Shown here piece by piece: positions 1-8,479 of a DNA stretch of 64,000 bases. Position numbers and translations under genes: made by a program. Origin of the DNA: CAYGTO01 sp964352815. Its GTDB lineage: Bacteria > Pseudomonadota > Alphaproteobacteria > Rickettsiales > UBA3002. The notes under the pieces are model-generated. The model was not told the origin of the DNA and ran no database searches. It worked only from the letters and a program-made list of their open reading frames with translations. Within the stretch, counting starts at the first letter, position 1. Each line of letters starts with the position of its first letter. The stretch is from NCBI GenBank assembly GCA_964352815.1, contig CAYGTO010000001.1, positions 255,391-319,390 of the forward strand, given 5' to 3'.

Positions 1-76
1 CGATCAACACATCTTTCACTGGACAGCCGCATATGGGACAATTGTTAGTCGGTTCTTCTTTCTTCTTTTTAGGCAT
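1..76 (-). CDS. Small cysteine-rich (zinc-ribbon-like) protein, partial
   Basis: Only the first 25 codons are present; the gene runs off the left edge. The visible N-terminus is very lysine-rich (MPKKKKEEPTNN) and is followed by CPICGCPV, a knuckle of the kind that binds zinc. The start is well supported: AGGAGG lies just upstream and overlaps the stop codon of the pntAB-like gene, so the gene is probably translated with the transhydrogenase operon. Function is unknown. The expected next gene, pntB, is not in view and may lie beyond this one. Confidence 0.6.
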   Translation of the reverse strand, partial: MPKKKKEEPTNNCPICGCPVKDVLI

Positions 77-84
77 AGCTCCTC

Positions 85-477
85 CTAGTTCTTGGGTTCT
101 TTTTTCTTAAACATTTCTAGCATGCGCTGGGTGACGATAAAGCCGCCAAAAATATTGATCGAGGCGATCACCACTGCGACAAAGCCGAGCATATGTGACA
201 GGCCGAAGCCTTCTGGCCCGAGCGCGATCATGGCGCCGACGATGATGATGCCTGAGAGAGCGTTGGTCACAGCCATGAGCGGCGTGTGCAGGGCAGGGGT
301 GACTTTCCACACCACGTAATAGCCGACGAAGCAGGCGAGTACGAAGACAGTGATGCCGAAAATGAACGGGTCGACCATGCCGCCCTCGGCGAGTTGGGTT
401 TCTAGCGCTTGGGTGTCAGTAGTGAGCTGGGCCAGCTCTTCTTGTAATTCCTCAAGTTTATCGGTGACGTTTGACAT
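85..477 (-). CDS. pntAB: NAD(P) transhydrogenase subunit alpha part 2
   Basis: This is the membrane part (dII) of the split alpha subunit of proton-translocating transhydrogenase, which couples proton re-entry to hydride transfer from NADH to NADP+. The 130 residues comprise a short N-terminal coiled-coil-like segment (about 1-30) and three hydrophobic helices at about 37-57, 66-87 and 92-113, ending in a lysine-rich cytoplasmic tail. Length and topology match the alphaproteobacterial PntAB type. The start lies 2 nt downstream of the pntAA stop, so the two are an operon. Identification rests on this layout and on recognition of the family sequence. Confidence 0.9.
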   Translation of the reverse strand: MSNVTDKLEELQEELAQLTTDTQALETQLAEGGMVDPFIFGITVFVLACFVGYYVVWKVTPALHTPLMAVTNALSGIIIVGAMIALGPEGFGLSHMLGFVAVVIASINIFGGFIVTQRMLEMFKKKEPKN

Positions 478-479
478 GG

Positions 480-1613
480 CTACCCCTTTAACATCGCATG
501 CACCACTTCACCATCCTTGGTGAGCAGCGTGCCTTGAATTAACTCATCGTCCCATTGCACTTCAAGCGCACCGTCTTTGGACAGCATTAAGGTGGAGACG
601 AAATTATACAAATTACGTGCATAAAGCGGCGTGGCGTCACTTGCGGCACGGCTTGGCAAATCGCTATAGCCGAGGAGCTTCACCCCATACTGCGTGATGA
701 CTTTGTCTTCTTCAGTGAGTTTGCAGTTCCCGCCCGCGGCGGCGGCTAAATCCACAATCACACTGCCATGCTTCATCGCTCTGACGGTTTCTTCTTTGAT
801 TAGCTCGGGTGCGGGCTTGCCGGGGATCAACGCGGTGGTGATGATCACATCCGATTTCAGCGCCGTGTCATGAATGAGTGTTGCTTGCTTTTGCTTATAC
901 TCTTCGCTCATCTCTCTCGCATAACCGCCACTATCTTCGCCTTCCGCAGTGTCATTCGGCACTTCAACAAACTTCGCGCCGAGACTTTCGACCTGCTCTT
1001 TCACCACCGGGCGGACATCAAAGGCGGAGACCATTGCGCCTAGGCGCTTTGCTGTTGCGATTGCTTGTAACCCCGCGACACCTGCGCCAAGCACCAGTAC
1101 TTTAGCGGGTGGAATCGTTCCTGCGGCGGTCATCATCATGGGAAAAATTTTGCTATGTGCCTGCGCGGCCTCGATCACTGCGCGATAGCCCGCGAGATTG
1201 CTTTGCGACGAGAGCACATCCATGCTTTGCGCGCGCGAAATCCGTGGCAGAAGCTCCATCGCATAGGCGTGCAGCCCGTGATCGGCATACCATTGCACAT
1301 CGCTTTCTTCACTCAGCGGCGCGAGCATACCCACCACATGCGCGCCTTCTTTCATGCGGTCTGTCACATCTTTCTCTGGCTGATTCAAGCAGAGGAGGAT
1401 ATCCGTGCTTTCGACCATTGCGTCGCGGTCATCGGATGAGCGCATCGTTGCGCCCGCTTCGGTGAATTGCGTGTCGGTGATTGAAGAACCTTCGCCAGCG
1501 CCTGATTCAATGACGATGTCGGCGCCTAGCGCAGCAAATTTTTTCACGGAATCAATGGACAATGCGCAGCGGCGCTCGCCTTCAACTAGTTCTTTGAGTG
1601 CAGTGATGATCAT
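480..1613 (-). CDS. pntAA: NAD(P) transhydrogenase subunit alpha part 1
   Basis: This is the soluble NAD(H)-binding dI component, related to alanine dehydrogenase, 377 aa. A Rossmann motif [12 protein letters not shown] sits at about residue 172-183, followed by the ribose-binding acid in FDVRP. The conserved [12 protein letters not shown] segment of the N-terminal half is present. It acts at the cytoplasmic face together with the membrane subunits and supplies NADPH. It is the middle gene of a tight minus-strand operon: 3 nt behind a diguanylate cyclase gene and 2 nt ahead of pntAB. Confidence 0.94.
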   Translation of the reverse strand: MIITALKELVEGERRCALSIDSVKKFAALGADIVIESGAGEGSSITDTQFTEAGATMRSSDDRDAMVESTDILLCLNQPEKDVTDRMKEGAHVVGMLAPLSEESDVQWYADHGLHAYAMELLPRISRAQSMDVLSSQSNLAGYRAVIEAAQAHSKIFPMMMTAAGTIPPAKVLVLGAGVAGLQAIATAKRLGAMVSAFDVRPVVKEQVESLGAKFVEVPNDTAEGEDSGGYAREMSEEYKQKQATLIHDTALKSDVIITTALIPGKPAPELIKEETVRAMKHGSVIVDLAAAAGGNCKLTEEDKVITQYGVKLLGYSDLPSRAASDATPLYARNLYNFVSTLMLSKDGALEVQWDDELIQGTLLTKDGEVVHAMLKG

Positions 1614-1616
1614 GGG

Positions 1617-2381
1617 TTAGGCTAATACTTCCGTACGACGGTGGCCTTTGGAGCCGGTTTTGCCTTGACGCATGGCGAGGCTTGCCCGTTGGACAATCAT
1701 ATCGGCGGAATTATGCGACTGCGCTTCATACACGCCAAATGCGGTCGTCACAACATTCTGTTTGCCATTATAGATAAAGGCGCTGCGTGCGATATGGTGG
1801 GCGATATCTTCGGCGCGCTTTTTCGACGCTTTCTCATCGGCATAATGCATGATGAGTGCGAATTCGTCACTGCCGATGCGCGCCAGAAAATCCGTGTCGC
1901 GGCGGATATCATTGATGATTGCACCCACGTGACGGATTGCCATGTCACCCGCGGTTTGCCCAAGCGTATCATTGATTTTCGTCAGGTCATCCATGTCGAA
2001 ATAGATCACGCTGAAATGGTGCTTATAACGCTCAAACATCGAAATCGACCATTCGAGCTTGGTGAAAAAGGCGCGGCGGTTTGGTAATCCCGTCGTATGA
2101 TCCGTATCCACCTTGGTCTCTAGCTTATGAATATGTTTCTTCGCCTTATCGATTCCGTCTTTCATCTCTTCTAGCTTATGGAACATCATCGAAATCGCCC
2201 GACGTACTTCCGGCGTCGCATGCTCTTTTGGGACATTCAGGATAGAAAGCTGGTAATCGCTTTGCGGATCTTGTTCTTGTTTCGAATCGCTGTCCGGCAA
2301 ATTATCATTAAGCAGTGAGCCAGGCGGATGCATGCCGTAGGCGGCGTAAGCGCGGTGAAGCGGATGAAATTTGCTGACCAT
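1617..2381 (-). CDS. GGDEF-domain diguanylate cyclase
   Basis: The protein is 254 aa. Residues 1-60 look disordered, 60-92 form a predicted coiled coil, and 93-250 are a GGDEF domain opening with TGLPNRRAF. The active-site loop is GSDEF (170-174), a tolerated variant of GGDEF. An RDTD motif (161-164) lies exactly five residues before it and matches the RxxD product-inhibition site, so the enzyme is probably active and feedback-controlled. No transmembrane or sensory domain is visible. It is the first gene of the minus-strand unit and ends 3 nt before pntAA, an unexpected partner that may link c-di-GMP to redox or energy state. That link is inference. Confidence 0.88.
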   Translation of the reverse strand: MVSKFHPLHRAYAAYGMHPPGSLLNDNLPDSDSKQEQDPQSDYQLSILNVPKEHATPEVRRAISMMFHKLEEMKDGIDKAKKHIHKLETKVDTDHTTGLPNRRAFFTKLEWSISMFERYKHHFSVIYFDMDDLTKINDTLGQTAGDMAIRHVGAIINDIRRDTDFLARIGSDEFALIMHYADEKASKKRAEDIAHHIARSAFIYNGKQNVVTTAFGVYEAQSHNSADMIVQRASLAMRQGKTGSKGHRRTEVLA

Positions 2382-2532
2382 AAAACCAATCCTTATGCAT
2401 AAAATTCAACAGGTTGGTGGCATCTTTTTATGTGCCTTCATTCAGTCTTAGAAGATTCATAGCGCCGCCACAACTAAAAAATGCGCCCCATACGTATCTC
2501 TCCTACGTGCCTTAGGAAGCACATCCTTTCTT

Positions 2533-2561
2533 TTGACAAAAATCCTGTAAAATCATATAGT
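2533..2561 (+). promoter_or_regulatory. Housekeeping promoter of purE
   Basis: A perfect -35 TTGACA (2533-2538) and -10 TATAGT (2556-2561) are separated by 17 bp. The -10 lies about 20 bp upstream of the purE start. This is one of the best sigma-70-type promoters in the window. Confidence 0.8.
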
Positions 2562-2582
2562 CACGTTTTAGGTGAGGAAGAT

Positions 2583-3065
2583 ATGAGCACACCACTCGTT
2601 AGCGTTATCATGGGCAGCCAGTCGGATTGGGAGACGATGCAGCCTGCGGTTCAAAAACTCGCCGAGTTCGGCGTGCCCCATGAAACCAAAATCATCTCCG
2701 CACACCGTACGCCCGACCGTCTAAAAGAATTTGCGAACAGCGCTCATGGCCGTGGCCTTAAGGTCATTATCGCCGGAGCAGGCGGCGCAGCGCATTTGCC
2801 TGGCATGTGTGCCGCGATGACCACCGTGCCGGTGCTTGGCGTGCCGGTCGAAAGCGGTTCGCTCGACGGGATGGATAGTTTATTGTCGATTGTGCAGATG
2901 CCGCGCGGCATTCCCGTTGGGACGTTAGCCATCGGCGCGCGCGGTGCAGAAAACGCAGGGCTCATGGCGATTGCAATGCTAGCAAGCCATGATGAGGTGT
3001 TGCATACGAAACTTGAGCACTACCGAAAAGAGCAGACCGCGTCCGTGGCGGATGTGCCGAAATAA
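2583..3065 (+). CDS. purE: N5-carboxyaminoimidazole ribonucleotide mutase
   Basis: PurE converts N5-CAIR to CAIR in de novo purine synthesis. The 160-residue protein has the family signatures GSQSDW near the N-terminus, SAHRTPDR, and [10 protein letters not shown] around the nucleotide site. The frame is open for 34 codons upstream, but the start at 2583 is preferred: it has GAGGAAG just upstream and the upstream codons cover the promoter. PurK, which makes its substrate, is encoded two genes downstream on the same strand. Confidence 0.95.
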   Translation: MSTPLVSVIMGSQSDWETMQPAVQKLAEFGVPHETKIISAHRTPDRLKEFANSAHGRGLKVIIAGAGGAAHLPGMCAAMTTVPVLGVPVESGSLDGMDSLLSIVQMPRGIPVGTLAIGARGAENAGLMAIAMLASHDEVLHTKLEHYRKEQTASVADVPK

Positions 3066-3075
3066 ATGAAGACTA

Positions 3076-3163
3076 TTTTGCGAGGAACGAAGTGACGAAG
3101 CAATCCAGATATCTTCCAGCATCCCTGGGTCGCCGCGTCGGCCTAAGGCCTCCTCGCGAAACG
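3076..3163. repeat. Palindromic repeat, family C (GCGAGG...ATCCAG type)
   Basis: The left arm runs from TTTTGCGAGGAACG to GCAATCCAG. The right arm runs from CTGGGTCGCCGCG to CTCGCGAAACG and is its imperfect reverse complement. Similar arms occur at 9558-9626 and 15141-15228. This copy overlaps the 5' end of the next reading frame. Confidence 0.65.
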
Positions 3164-3733
3164 TGGATGGCGCTGTTCGTCATGCTTTTCATGTCGAGTG
3201 TTTCATACGCGGAAATGCCTTCGAATGCTTCTGTCAAACTCCAGCAGCTGATGCAAAATTTTCTCCAAAACCCTAGTTCAAACGCGTACCATACGCTGGG
3301 CCCTGAAATTAACGCCGCGCTGAACGATGGTGGCCGGGTTCCACCAAGCCAGCTTCAGGCCCTTGCCGGGTCGATTCAAGGCCAAAATCCAGGGTCGATT
3401 CAGCTTGGAGTCGATCTGCTTGAGTTAACCGATCCGAACACGGCGAATTACCTTTCGAATTCTTTGGGTAACGCGGCAAGTAGCAATCCACAAAATTTCA
3501 TGAACAGCCTGTCTGGCGCCTCTCTTAGCGATGTGCAGCTCGATCGGCTTACCCAATCACTGCCGCAGAACCTGTCCTTCAACGGTGTCAACCTCCAGCA
3601 GCACTTTCAACAGCTGAGTGGCGGCATACTTGATCAATGGATCGCGCAGTTCGACCAGCTCTATTTTAAATATAAAGCGAAGTGGGATCGCTTCCTTATC
3701 CAAGCCAAACGCCAACTCAATTCGATTCTGTAA
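3092..3733 (+). CDS. Secreted protein of unknown function between purE and purK
   Basis: The longest reading has 213 aa from a GTG at 3092, but its first ~25 codons are translated palindromic repeat. The next in-frame start is ATG at 3167, opening a hydrophobic stretch MALFVMLFMSSVSYA that ends like a signal peptide. The short start lacks a basic n-region and the long one supplies it (RPPRE), so the start is undecided. The mature part (about 175 aa) is Q-, N-, S- and L-rich and looks helical; no family recognised. The stop overlaps the purK start (TAATG), so it is translationally coupled to purK although it has no evident role in purine synthesis. Confidence 0.65.
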   Translation: MTKQSRYLPASLGRRVGLRPPRETWMALFVMLFMSSVSYAEMPSNASVKLQQLMQNFLQNPSSNAYHTLGPEINAALNDGGRVPPSQLQALAGSIQGQNPGSIQLGVDLLELTDPNTANYLSNSLGNAASSNPQNFMNSLSGASLSDVQLDRLTQSLPQNLSFNGVNLQQHFQQLSGGILDQWIAQFDQLYFKYKAKWDRFLIQAKRQLNSIL

Positions 3734-4845
3734 TGCTCGCGCCAGGTAGCACGATTGGCATTATGGGTGGCGGCCAGCTAGGGCGTATGCTTGCCACAGC
3801 CGCGGCGCATATGGGCTATAAAACACACATCTTTTGCCCAGGTGCGGACGCGCCCGCTGAACAAGTCGCCAGCCATATCACTTACGCGGAATATGATAAC
3901 CGCCTCGCGCTCACGGCTTTTGCTAGCAGCGTGAATGTTGTTACGTTTGAGTTTGAGAATGTGCCCGATGATTCGCTCGAAGCGCTCGCGGGCCAAGTGC
4001 CAGTACACCCCAGCCCCAAAGTGCTCGCCACGTGCCGCAACCGGCTACGCGAAAAGGAATTCGTCAGCTCACAAGGGATTCAAACCGCACCCTACCGCCC
4101 CGTCGTCTCGTTCCAGGGGCTCGAAGATGCGGTTGATCAGCTTCACGCGCCATGCATTTTAAAAACCACGGAGCTCGGTTATGACGGCAAGGGCCAGGCT
4201 CGGATTAACGACCCGAAAGAATGCAAATTGGCGTGGATGCAGCTTCATGAACCGCAAGAAGCGGTGCTTGAAGGCTTCGTCGATTTTGAGAGCGAAATTT
4301 CCGTCATTGCAGCGCGCAATGAGGCCGGCGAGGTGACGTGCTTCCCGCCGATTACCAATATCCATCGTAACCATATTTTGGATATTAGCCAATGCCCAGC
4401 ATCGATTGGCGAAGCCGTGCGTGCGAAGGCGATGAGTATTGCGGAAGCGCTTGCCAATGCGTTGAATCTGGTAGGGCTTTTGGCGGTGGAGATGTTTGTC
4501 ACGAAAGAAGGCGAAGTGATTGTGAATGAACTGGCGCCGCGGCCCCATAATTCCGGCCATCTGACCATGGAAGCCTGTGAAACAAGCCAGTTTGAGCAGC
4601 ATATCCGCGCCATTTGCGGCCTCTCACTTGGTGCAACGGACGTGCTCTGCGCCGCGGAAATGAAAAACCTGATTGGTGAAGATGCGAATAAGTGGGCGCA
4701 ATATGCGAGTGACCCGCGTGCGCATCTACATCTTTATGGAAAGCATAAAATGCGTGAAGGGCGGAAAATGGGCCATGTCACCACGCTGAAACATCGAATC
4801 GGCCCCGCACAGTCACATCTTGCTGCGATTGGGAAGAAAGATTAG
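3733..4845 (+). CDS. purK: N5-carboxyaminoimidazole ribonucleotide synthase
   Basis: This ATP-grasp enzyme carboxylates AIR with bicarbonate to N5-CAIR, the substrate of PurE. It has 370 aa. Residues 7-17 hold the glycine-rich GIMGGGQLGRM. Further on are the ATP-grasp strand segment around LKTTELGYDGKGQ and the NELAPRPHNSGH metal and catalytic region typical of PurK. The start at 3733 overlaps the preceding stop by one base and gives a normal-length protein. The 3' end overlaps the convergent M48 protease gene by 4 bp. Confidence 0.95.
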   Translation: MLAPGSTIGIMGGGQLGRMLATAAAHMGYKTHIFCPGADAPAEQVASHITYAEYDNRLALTAFASSVNVVTFEFENVPDDSLEALAGQVPVHPSPKVLATCRNRLREKEFVSSQGIQTAPYRPVVSFQGLEDAVDQLHAPCILKTTELGYDGKGQARINDPKECKLAWMQLHEPQEAVLEGFVDFESEISVIAARNEAGEVTCFPPITNIHRNHILDISQCPASIGEAVRAKAMSIAEALANALNLVGLLAVEMFVTKEGEVIVNELAPRPHNSGHLTMEACETSQFEQHIRAICGLSLGATDVLCAAEMKNLIGEDANKWAQYASDPRAHLHLYGKHKMREGRKMGHVTTLKHRIGPAQSHLAAIGKKD

Positions 4846-5807
4846 CGGGCTTGCTGAAGCTCGGCTGCCTCAAGCAGCGTCTCTGACGCCACCTCATGAA
4901 TTTGATAGGAAGGATGCGCTGCCTGCGCGTTAGCGACCGGCTCGTCTAGCGTGATGGAACGTTCTTTCATGGCTTCAAGTCGCGCAATCCGTTTTTTCGT
5001 GCTCGGGTGGGTAGGGAAGGGATTCAGAAACAACTTCACGGCCTTACGCAAAAGCCCATAGGCAGTCGTCTTCTGCCCTTTTTTCGCTTCCTCTTTGAGC
5101 TCCTTCACCCGCTCATCAAGGGTCTGAAGCGCGCTTTGCATTTGCTCTGGGCTGGTCACATCTGCGGCTTCTTTATCTGCTTCATATTCAATAGAGCGGC
5201 GATAAGCAGAAGATGCGGCGCTGCCTGTAAAATAAGCAAAGAGCCCTGAAAAGGTTAGGATTGCTTCGGAAGATGGCTTTGCACGCAGTTCAGCGGTCCG
5301 TGCAATCGTGAGCGTTACGGCGAGACCGGCGCCTGCGGCGGCCATGTAAGAGCCAAAAATGCCAAATAAATCCCGGCTTCCATGACGGTGATGCGACAGC
5401 TCATGCCCAATCACGGCCGTCACCTCATCGCGATTCATCGTTTCGAGCAGGCCCCGCGTAACCACCATATGTTTGCTATCAATGCTCGCGGCGTTGGGAA
5501 CGTGGCTGTGAATGATAAAAATGCCAGGAACATGTTTAATCCCAGCTTTTTCAGCTAAATCCACCGTGCGATCAATGATCCAGCGCTCATCAGGGTTGTC
5601 CGGATCTGCCGCATGGGCGGTGCTATGCCCCGCAAGGAGCCAGTTACTGACTTTAACAGTCTCGGGTAGTTCTTCACGCCGGTGCAGGCGTTGGTAGCGA
5701 TGCGCGCGTTCATGGGCAGTGCTCGCCGAGCGCAGCATTTCCGCCTCACCATCCATTTCGGGTGCCATAAATAAGGATGTTAGCGGTCGTAAACCAAACC
5801 AAGCCAT
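4842..5807 (-). CDS. M48-family (HtpX-like) metalloprotease
   Basis: This 321-residue zinc protease has HELSHH (HExxH at about 135-139) and a downstream EYEADKEA supplying the third ligand, as in HtpX/Ste24. Unlike E. coli HtpX, the N-terminal ~90 residues contain no membrane helices; two hydrophobic stretches flank the active site instead (about 150-170 and 185-205). ATG at 5807 is preferred over an in-frame GTG at 5819, because GGAG sits 6-7 nt before the ATG and overlaps the GTG. A three-repeat PhoB-like box lies directly upstream. A role in protein quality control is likely for the family; the target is unknown. Confidence 0.85.
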   Translation of the reverse strand: MAWFGLRPLTSLFMAPEMDGEAEMLRSASTAHERAHRYQRLHRREELPETVKVSNWLLAGHSTAHAADPDNPDERWIIDRTVDLAEKAGIKHVPGIFIIHSHVPNAASIDSKHMVVTRGLLETMNRDEVTAVIGHELSHHRHGSRDLFGIFGSYMAAAGAGLAVTLTIARTAELRAKPSSEAILTFSGLFAYFTGSAASSAYRRSIEYEADKEAADVTSPEQMQSALQTLDERVKELKEEAKKGQKTTAYGLLRKAVKLFLNPFPTHPSTKKRIARLEAMKERSITLDEPVANAQAAHPSYQIHEVASETLLEAAELQQAR

Positions 5808-5824
5808 AGATATCTCCACGTTTC

Positions 5825-5868
5825 AGTGTAGCAGCTTGGTATGAGAGAAGTATGACAGTTCTGTGAAG
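5825..5868 (-). promoter_or_regulatory. PhoB-box-like promoter of the M48 protease gene
   Basis: On the plus strand TGAGA (5842), TGACA (5853) and TGAAG (5864) recur every 11 bp. Read on the minus strand this is TTCAC-GTCAT-CTCAT. The last unit is followed after 10 nt by TACACT (5830-5825), a good -10, and then by the gene. Three phased half-sites with a -10 about one turn downstream is the layout of PhoB-activated promoters. Confidence 0.6.
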
Positions 5869-8307
5869 TTATCCGCGTAGTTCCGCGCCAAGCTTTTGAG
5901 CTTGCTGAATAATCGCCTGCGATGCAGCGTTCAGCTCCTCTTCGCTCAACGTATGGTCGGCCGCTTGCAGCGTGACCGAGAGCGCGAGGGATTTCTTGCC
6001 TTCGCCGACATGCTCACCTTCATACACATCAAACAGGCTCACCTCTTGAATCAGCCTCTTGTCCGCCCCGTGAATGGCTTTCAGCAAGTCATCTGCGGGC
6101 AGGGATTGGTCGGTGATAAAGGCAAAATCGCGTGTCGAGGCCTGAAAATCGGAACGCGTCAACGCTTCACCTTTTTTCGTTTTCGCGGGCGGGATTGCAT
6201 CGATGAAGATTTCAAAGGCAACCATGCGTTTTGGCGCATCCATTGCTTTCAGCAGCGCCGGGTGTAGCTCGCCGACATAGCCTAACAGTTTTTTCGGGCC
6301 CAGATTGAGCGCGGCCGAGCGGCCAGGGTGATAGTAATCGGGCGCAGCGCCTTGATTCATCTGCACTTTCTGCGGGTCCAGGCCAGCGCTATGCAGCACG
6401 GCAAACGCATCAGCTTTGACATCGAAACTATCCGCCGCGCGCGCCTCGCCATGCCATGCTTTGGCAATTTGCTGACCCGAGCGCAGGCCCGCCACCGTAA
6501 AATGCTGGGTGTGCAGCGCGTCTTTGGTAAAGGTTTGGCCAATTTCAAACAGCGCGATCTGTGTCTGCCCACGGTCGTGATTCTTCGCCGCCGCGCTCAC
6601 CATATGCGGCAAGAGTGACGGGCGCATCACGCTCAACTCGGTGCTGATCGGGTTCAGCAAACGAATCTGCTCATTCGCGGCGACACCAAACTGCACCGCT
6701 TCTTTTTCGGAAATAAAGCCGTAACTATGCGCTTCGAGCATCCGCCGGCCGGTCAGCCGGCTACGAATCGATTCGCGGCGGTGCTGTTCCGCGCTTAATG
6801 GGTTAGCGGTCGCAGAGGCTGGCTTCGGCAGCGCCACACTCGGCACCTTATCATAGCCAAAAATGCGCAGTACTTCTTCCGCGAGATCTGCCGGCTGGCT
6901 AATATCCGGGCGCCATGTTGGCACGAGAAGAACGTCATCCTGAGCGTTAGCGAAGGATCTATCATGCGGTTGCATAGATCCTTCAGTCGCATTCGCTCTT
7001 TCAGGATGACGACGAAAACCTAGTCTTTCTAATATGTCTCGCTGTTCTGCCTCACTAAGCTCAATTCCGCCGAGTGCATTGATCGCCGCCGCATCAAACG
7101 GCACACTCACCTCTTTCACCGGCGCATCGCCTGCGACAAAGGCTTCGCACGGTTCGCCGCCGCATAAGTCAAGAATCATTTGCGCCGCGAGCTGCTCGCC
7201 CATTTCGACAAAGGCCGGGTCAACGGTGCGTTCAAACCGGTAGCGCGCATCAGACTCTACGCCCAGCTTACGGCCATTTTCGGCAATATGAATCGGGTTA
7301 AACCAGGCGCATTCGAGCAGCACATCGGTGGTTTCTTCGGTCACGCCGCTCGGCACGCCGCCGACCACGCCGCCAAGGCCCAGCATACCTTTCTCATCAG
7401 CTATCACGCACTCACCGCCGCTAAGCGTGTAACTCTTATCATTCAGCGCATCAAACGCTTCGCCTTTCCCCGCCTCGCGCACGATGATATTGCCATTCAG
7501 TTTCGCCGCATCATAGACATGGAGCGGGCGGCCATAGGTGAAGGTGAAATAATTCGTGATGTCGACCAGCGCCGAAATCGGGCGCAGGCCAATCGCGGTA
7601 AGTCTCCGCTGAAGCCATTCTGGCGATGGGCCGTTTTTCACGCCTTTGATCACTCGGCCTACGAATATCGGGCAGTGAGAGGTTTTCAGTTCGATGTTGA
7701 TGGGGGCGGTGCCGACTGCTTTGAACGTCGTTTCAGGGAGGGGCTTCAACGTGCCAAGCCCTGCTGCTGCCAAATCGCGTGCAATACCATACACGCCCAA
7801 GCAATCGCCACGGTTCGGCGTGATGGCAATATCAATCACCGGGTCATTCAGCCCAAGCACCTCCGCGACCGGCTGGCCAATCTCGGCCGCCTCGGGCAGC
7901 TCCATAATGCCTTCCGCATCGCTACCAATATCCAGCTCAGTGCTGGAACACAGCATGCCGCAGCTCTCAACACCTCGGATTTTCGACTTTTTAATCTTAA
8001 AAGCACCATTCGGAATAATCGCGCCGACCTTTGCGAGCGCCACTTTGAGCCCCGGGCGGGCGTTCGGCGCGCCGCAGACGATTTGAAGCTCCCCCTCATC
8101 GGATTTGACGCGGCACACTTGCAGCTTATCCGCATCGGGATGTTTCTCCGCCGCCAGAATCTCCGCCACCGTAAAGGCGGCCAAACTCTGTGACGCATCT
8201 TCCACGCCCTCGAGCTCCAGCCCAATGGCCGTCAACGTGTCGGTGATCATGTTCAGATCCGCATCGGTCTCAAGATGTTCTTTAAGCCAGGAAAGGGTGA
8301 ATTTCAT
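5869..8307 (-). CDS. pheT: Phenylalanyl-tRNA synthetase beta subunit, with in-frame repeat insertion
   Basis: PheT pairs with PheS to charge tRNA-Phe. The 812-residue protein has an N-terminal EMAP/tRNA-binding domain (about 40-150, with HPDADKLQVC), the B3/B4 editing region, a B5 domain at about 395-480, and a C-terminal FDX-ACB anticodon-binding domain (last ~95 residues). Residues ~433-458 are encoded by a 77-bp palindromic repeat that splits the B5 domain between LERLGF and the conserved PTWRPDI strand. Conserved sequence resumes in frame on both sides, so the gene appears intact. It is downstream of pheS, separated by a 155-bp structured repeat. Confidence 0.96.
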   Translation of the reverse strand: MKFTLSWLKEHLETDADLNMITDTLTAIGLELEGVEDASQSLAAFTVAEILAAEKHPDADKLQVCRVKSDEGELQIVCGAPNARPGLKVALAKVGAIIPNGAFKIKKSKIRGVESCGMLCSSTELDIGSDAEGIMELPEAAEIGQPVAEVLGLNDPVIDIAITPNRGDCLGVYGIARDLAAAGLGTLKPLPETTFKAVGTAPINIELKTSHCPIFVGRVIKGVKNGPSPEWLQRRLTAIGLRPISALVDITNYFTFTYGRPLHVYDAAKLNGNIIVREAGKGEAFDALNDKSYTLSGGECVIADEKGMLGLGGVVGGVPSGVTEETTDVLLECAWFNPIHIAENGRKLGVESDARYRFERTVDPAFVEMGEQLAAQMILDLCGGEPCEAFVAGDAPVKEVSVPFDAAAINALGGIELSEAEQRDILERLGFRRHPERANATEGSMQPHDRSFANAQDDVLLVPTWRPDISQPADLAEEVLRIFGYDKVPSVALPKPASATANPLSAEQHRRESIRSRLTGRRMLEAHSYGFISEKEAVQFGVAANEQIRLLNPISTELSVMRPSLLPHMVSAAAKNHDRGQTQIALFEIGQTFTKDALHTQHFTVAGLRSGQQIAKAWHGEARAADSFDVKADAFAVLHSAGLDPQKVQMNQGAAPDYYHPGRSAALNLGPKKLLGYVGELHPALLKAMDAPKRMVAFEIFIDAIPPAKTKKGEALTRSDFQASTRDFAFITDQSLPADDLLKAIHGADKRLIQEVSLFDVYEGEHVGEGKKSLALSVTLQAADHTLSEEELNAASQAIIQQAQKLGAELRG
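6934..7010. repeat. Palindromic repeat family B, inserted in frame in pheT
   Basis: The 77-bp element begins GTCATCCTGAGCG and ends CAGGATGAC, with internal AAGGATCT/AGATCCTT arms forming a long imperfect hairpin. In the pheT frame it encodes a hydrophilic peptide beginning RHPERA and ending ANAQDD. A second copy in dxs uses the same frame and the same terminal residues. Confidence 0.85.
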
Positions 8308-8323
8308 CGTTTACTCCTTAGTT

Positions 8324-8478
8324 TGTCATTCTCGGGGCGTTTGTCAGTAGGCAAACGATCCCGGGGATCCAGAATAAAAATGTCAGAAGACATTTTTATT
8401 CCCATGAATGTCTTCTGACATTCATGGGATGGATTGCCTGCACGCGCTCGCTACTGCTCGCTTGGCGTGGCAATGACA
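8324..8478 (-). repeat. 155-bp multi-hairpin repeat (family A), pheS-pheT copy
   Basis: The element is bounded by TGTCATT and its complement AATGACA and contains three internal hairpins: the stem pairs CGTTTG/CAAACG, AATAAAAATGTC/GACATTTTTATT and CCATGAATGTC/GACATTCATGG. A homologous copy lies at 14045-14201. Relative to transcription both copies have the same orientation, and both sit between two co-oriented genes. The stems vary in a compensatory way between copies. Confidence 0.85.
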
Positions 8479-8479
8479 A

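Noticed and set aside
7180..8193. A 337-codon open frame on the plus strand opposite pheT
   Set aside because: It lies wholly antisense to conserved pheT, has no ribosome-binding site or recognisable motif, and its composition is what the third-position bias of pheT produces on the other strand.
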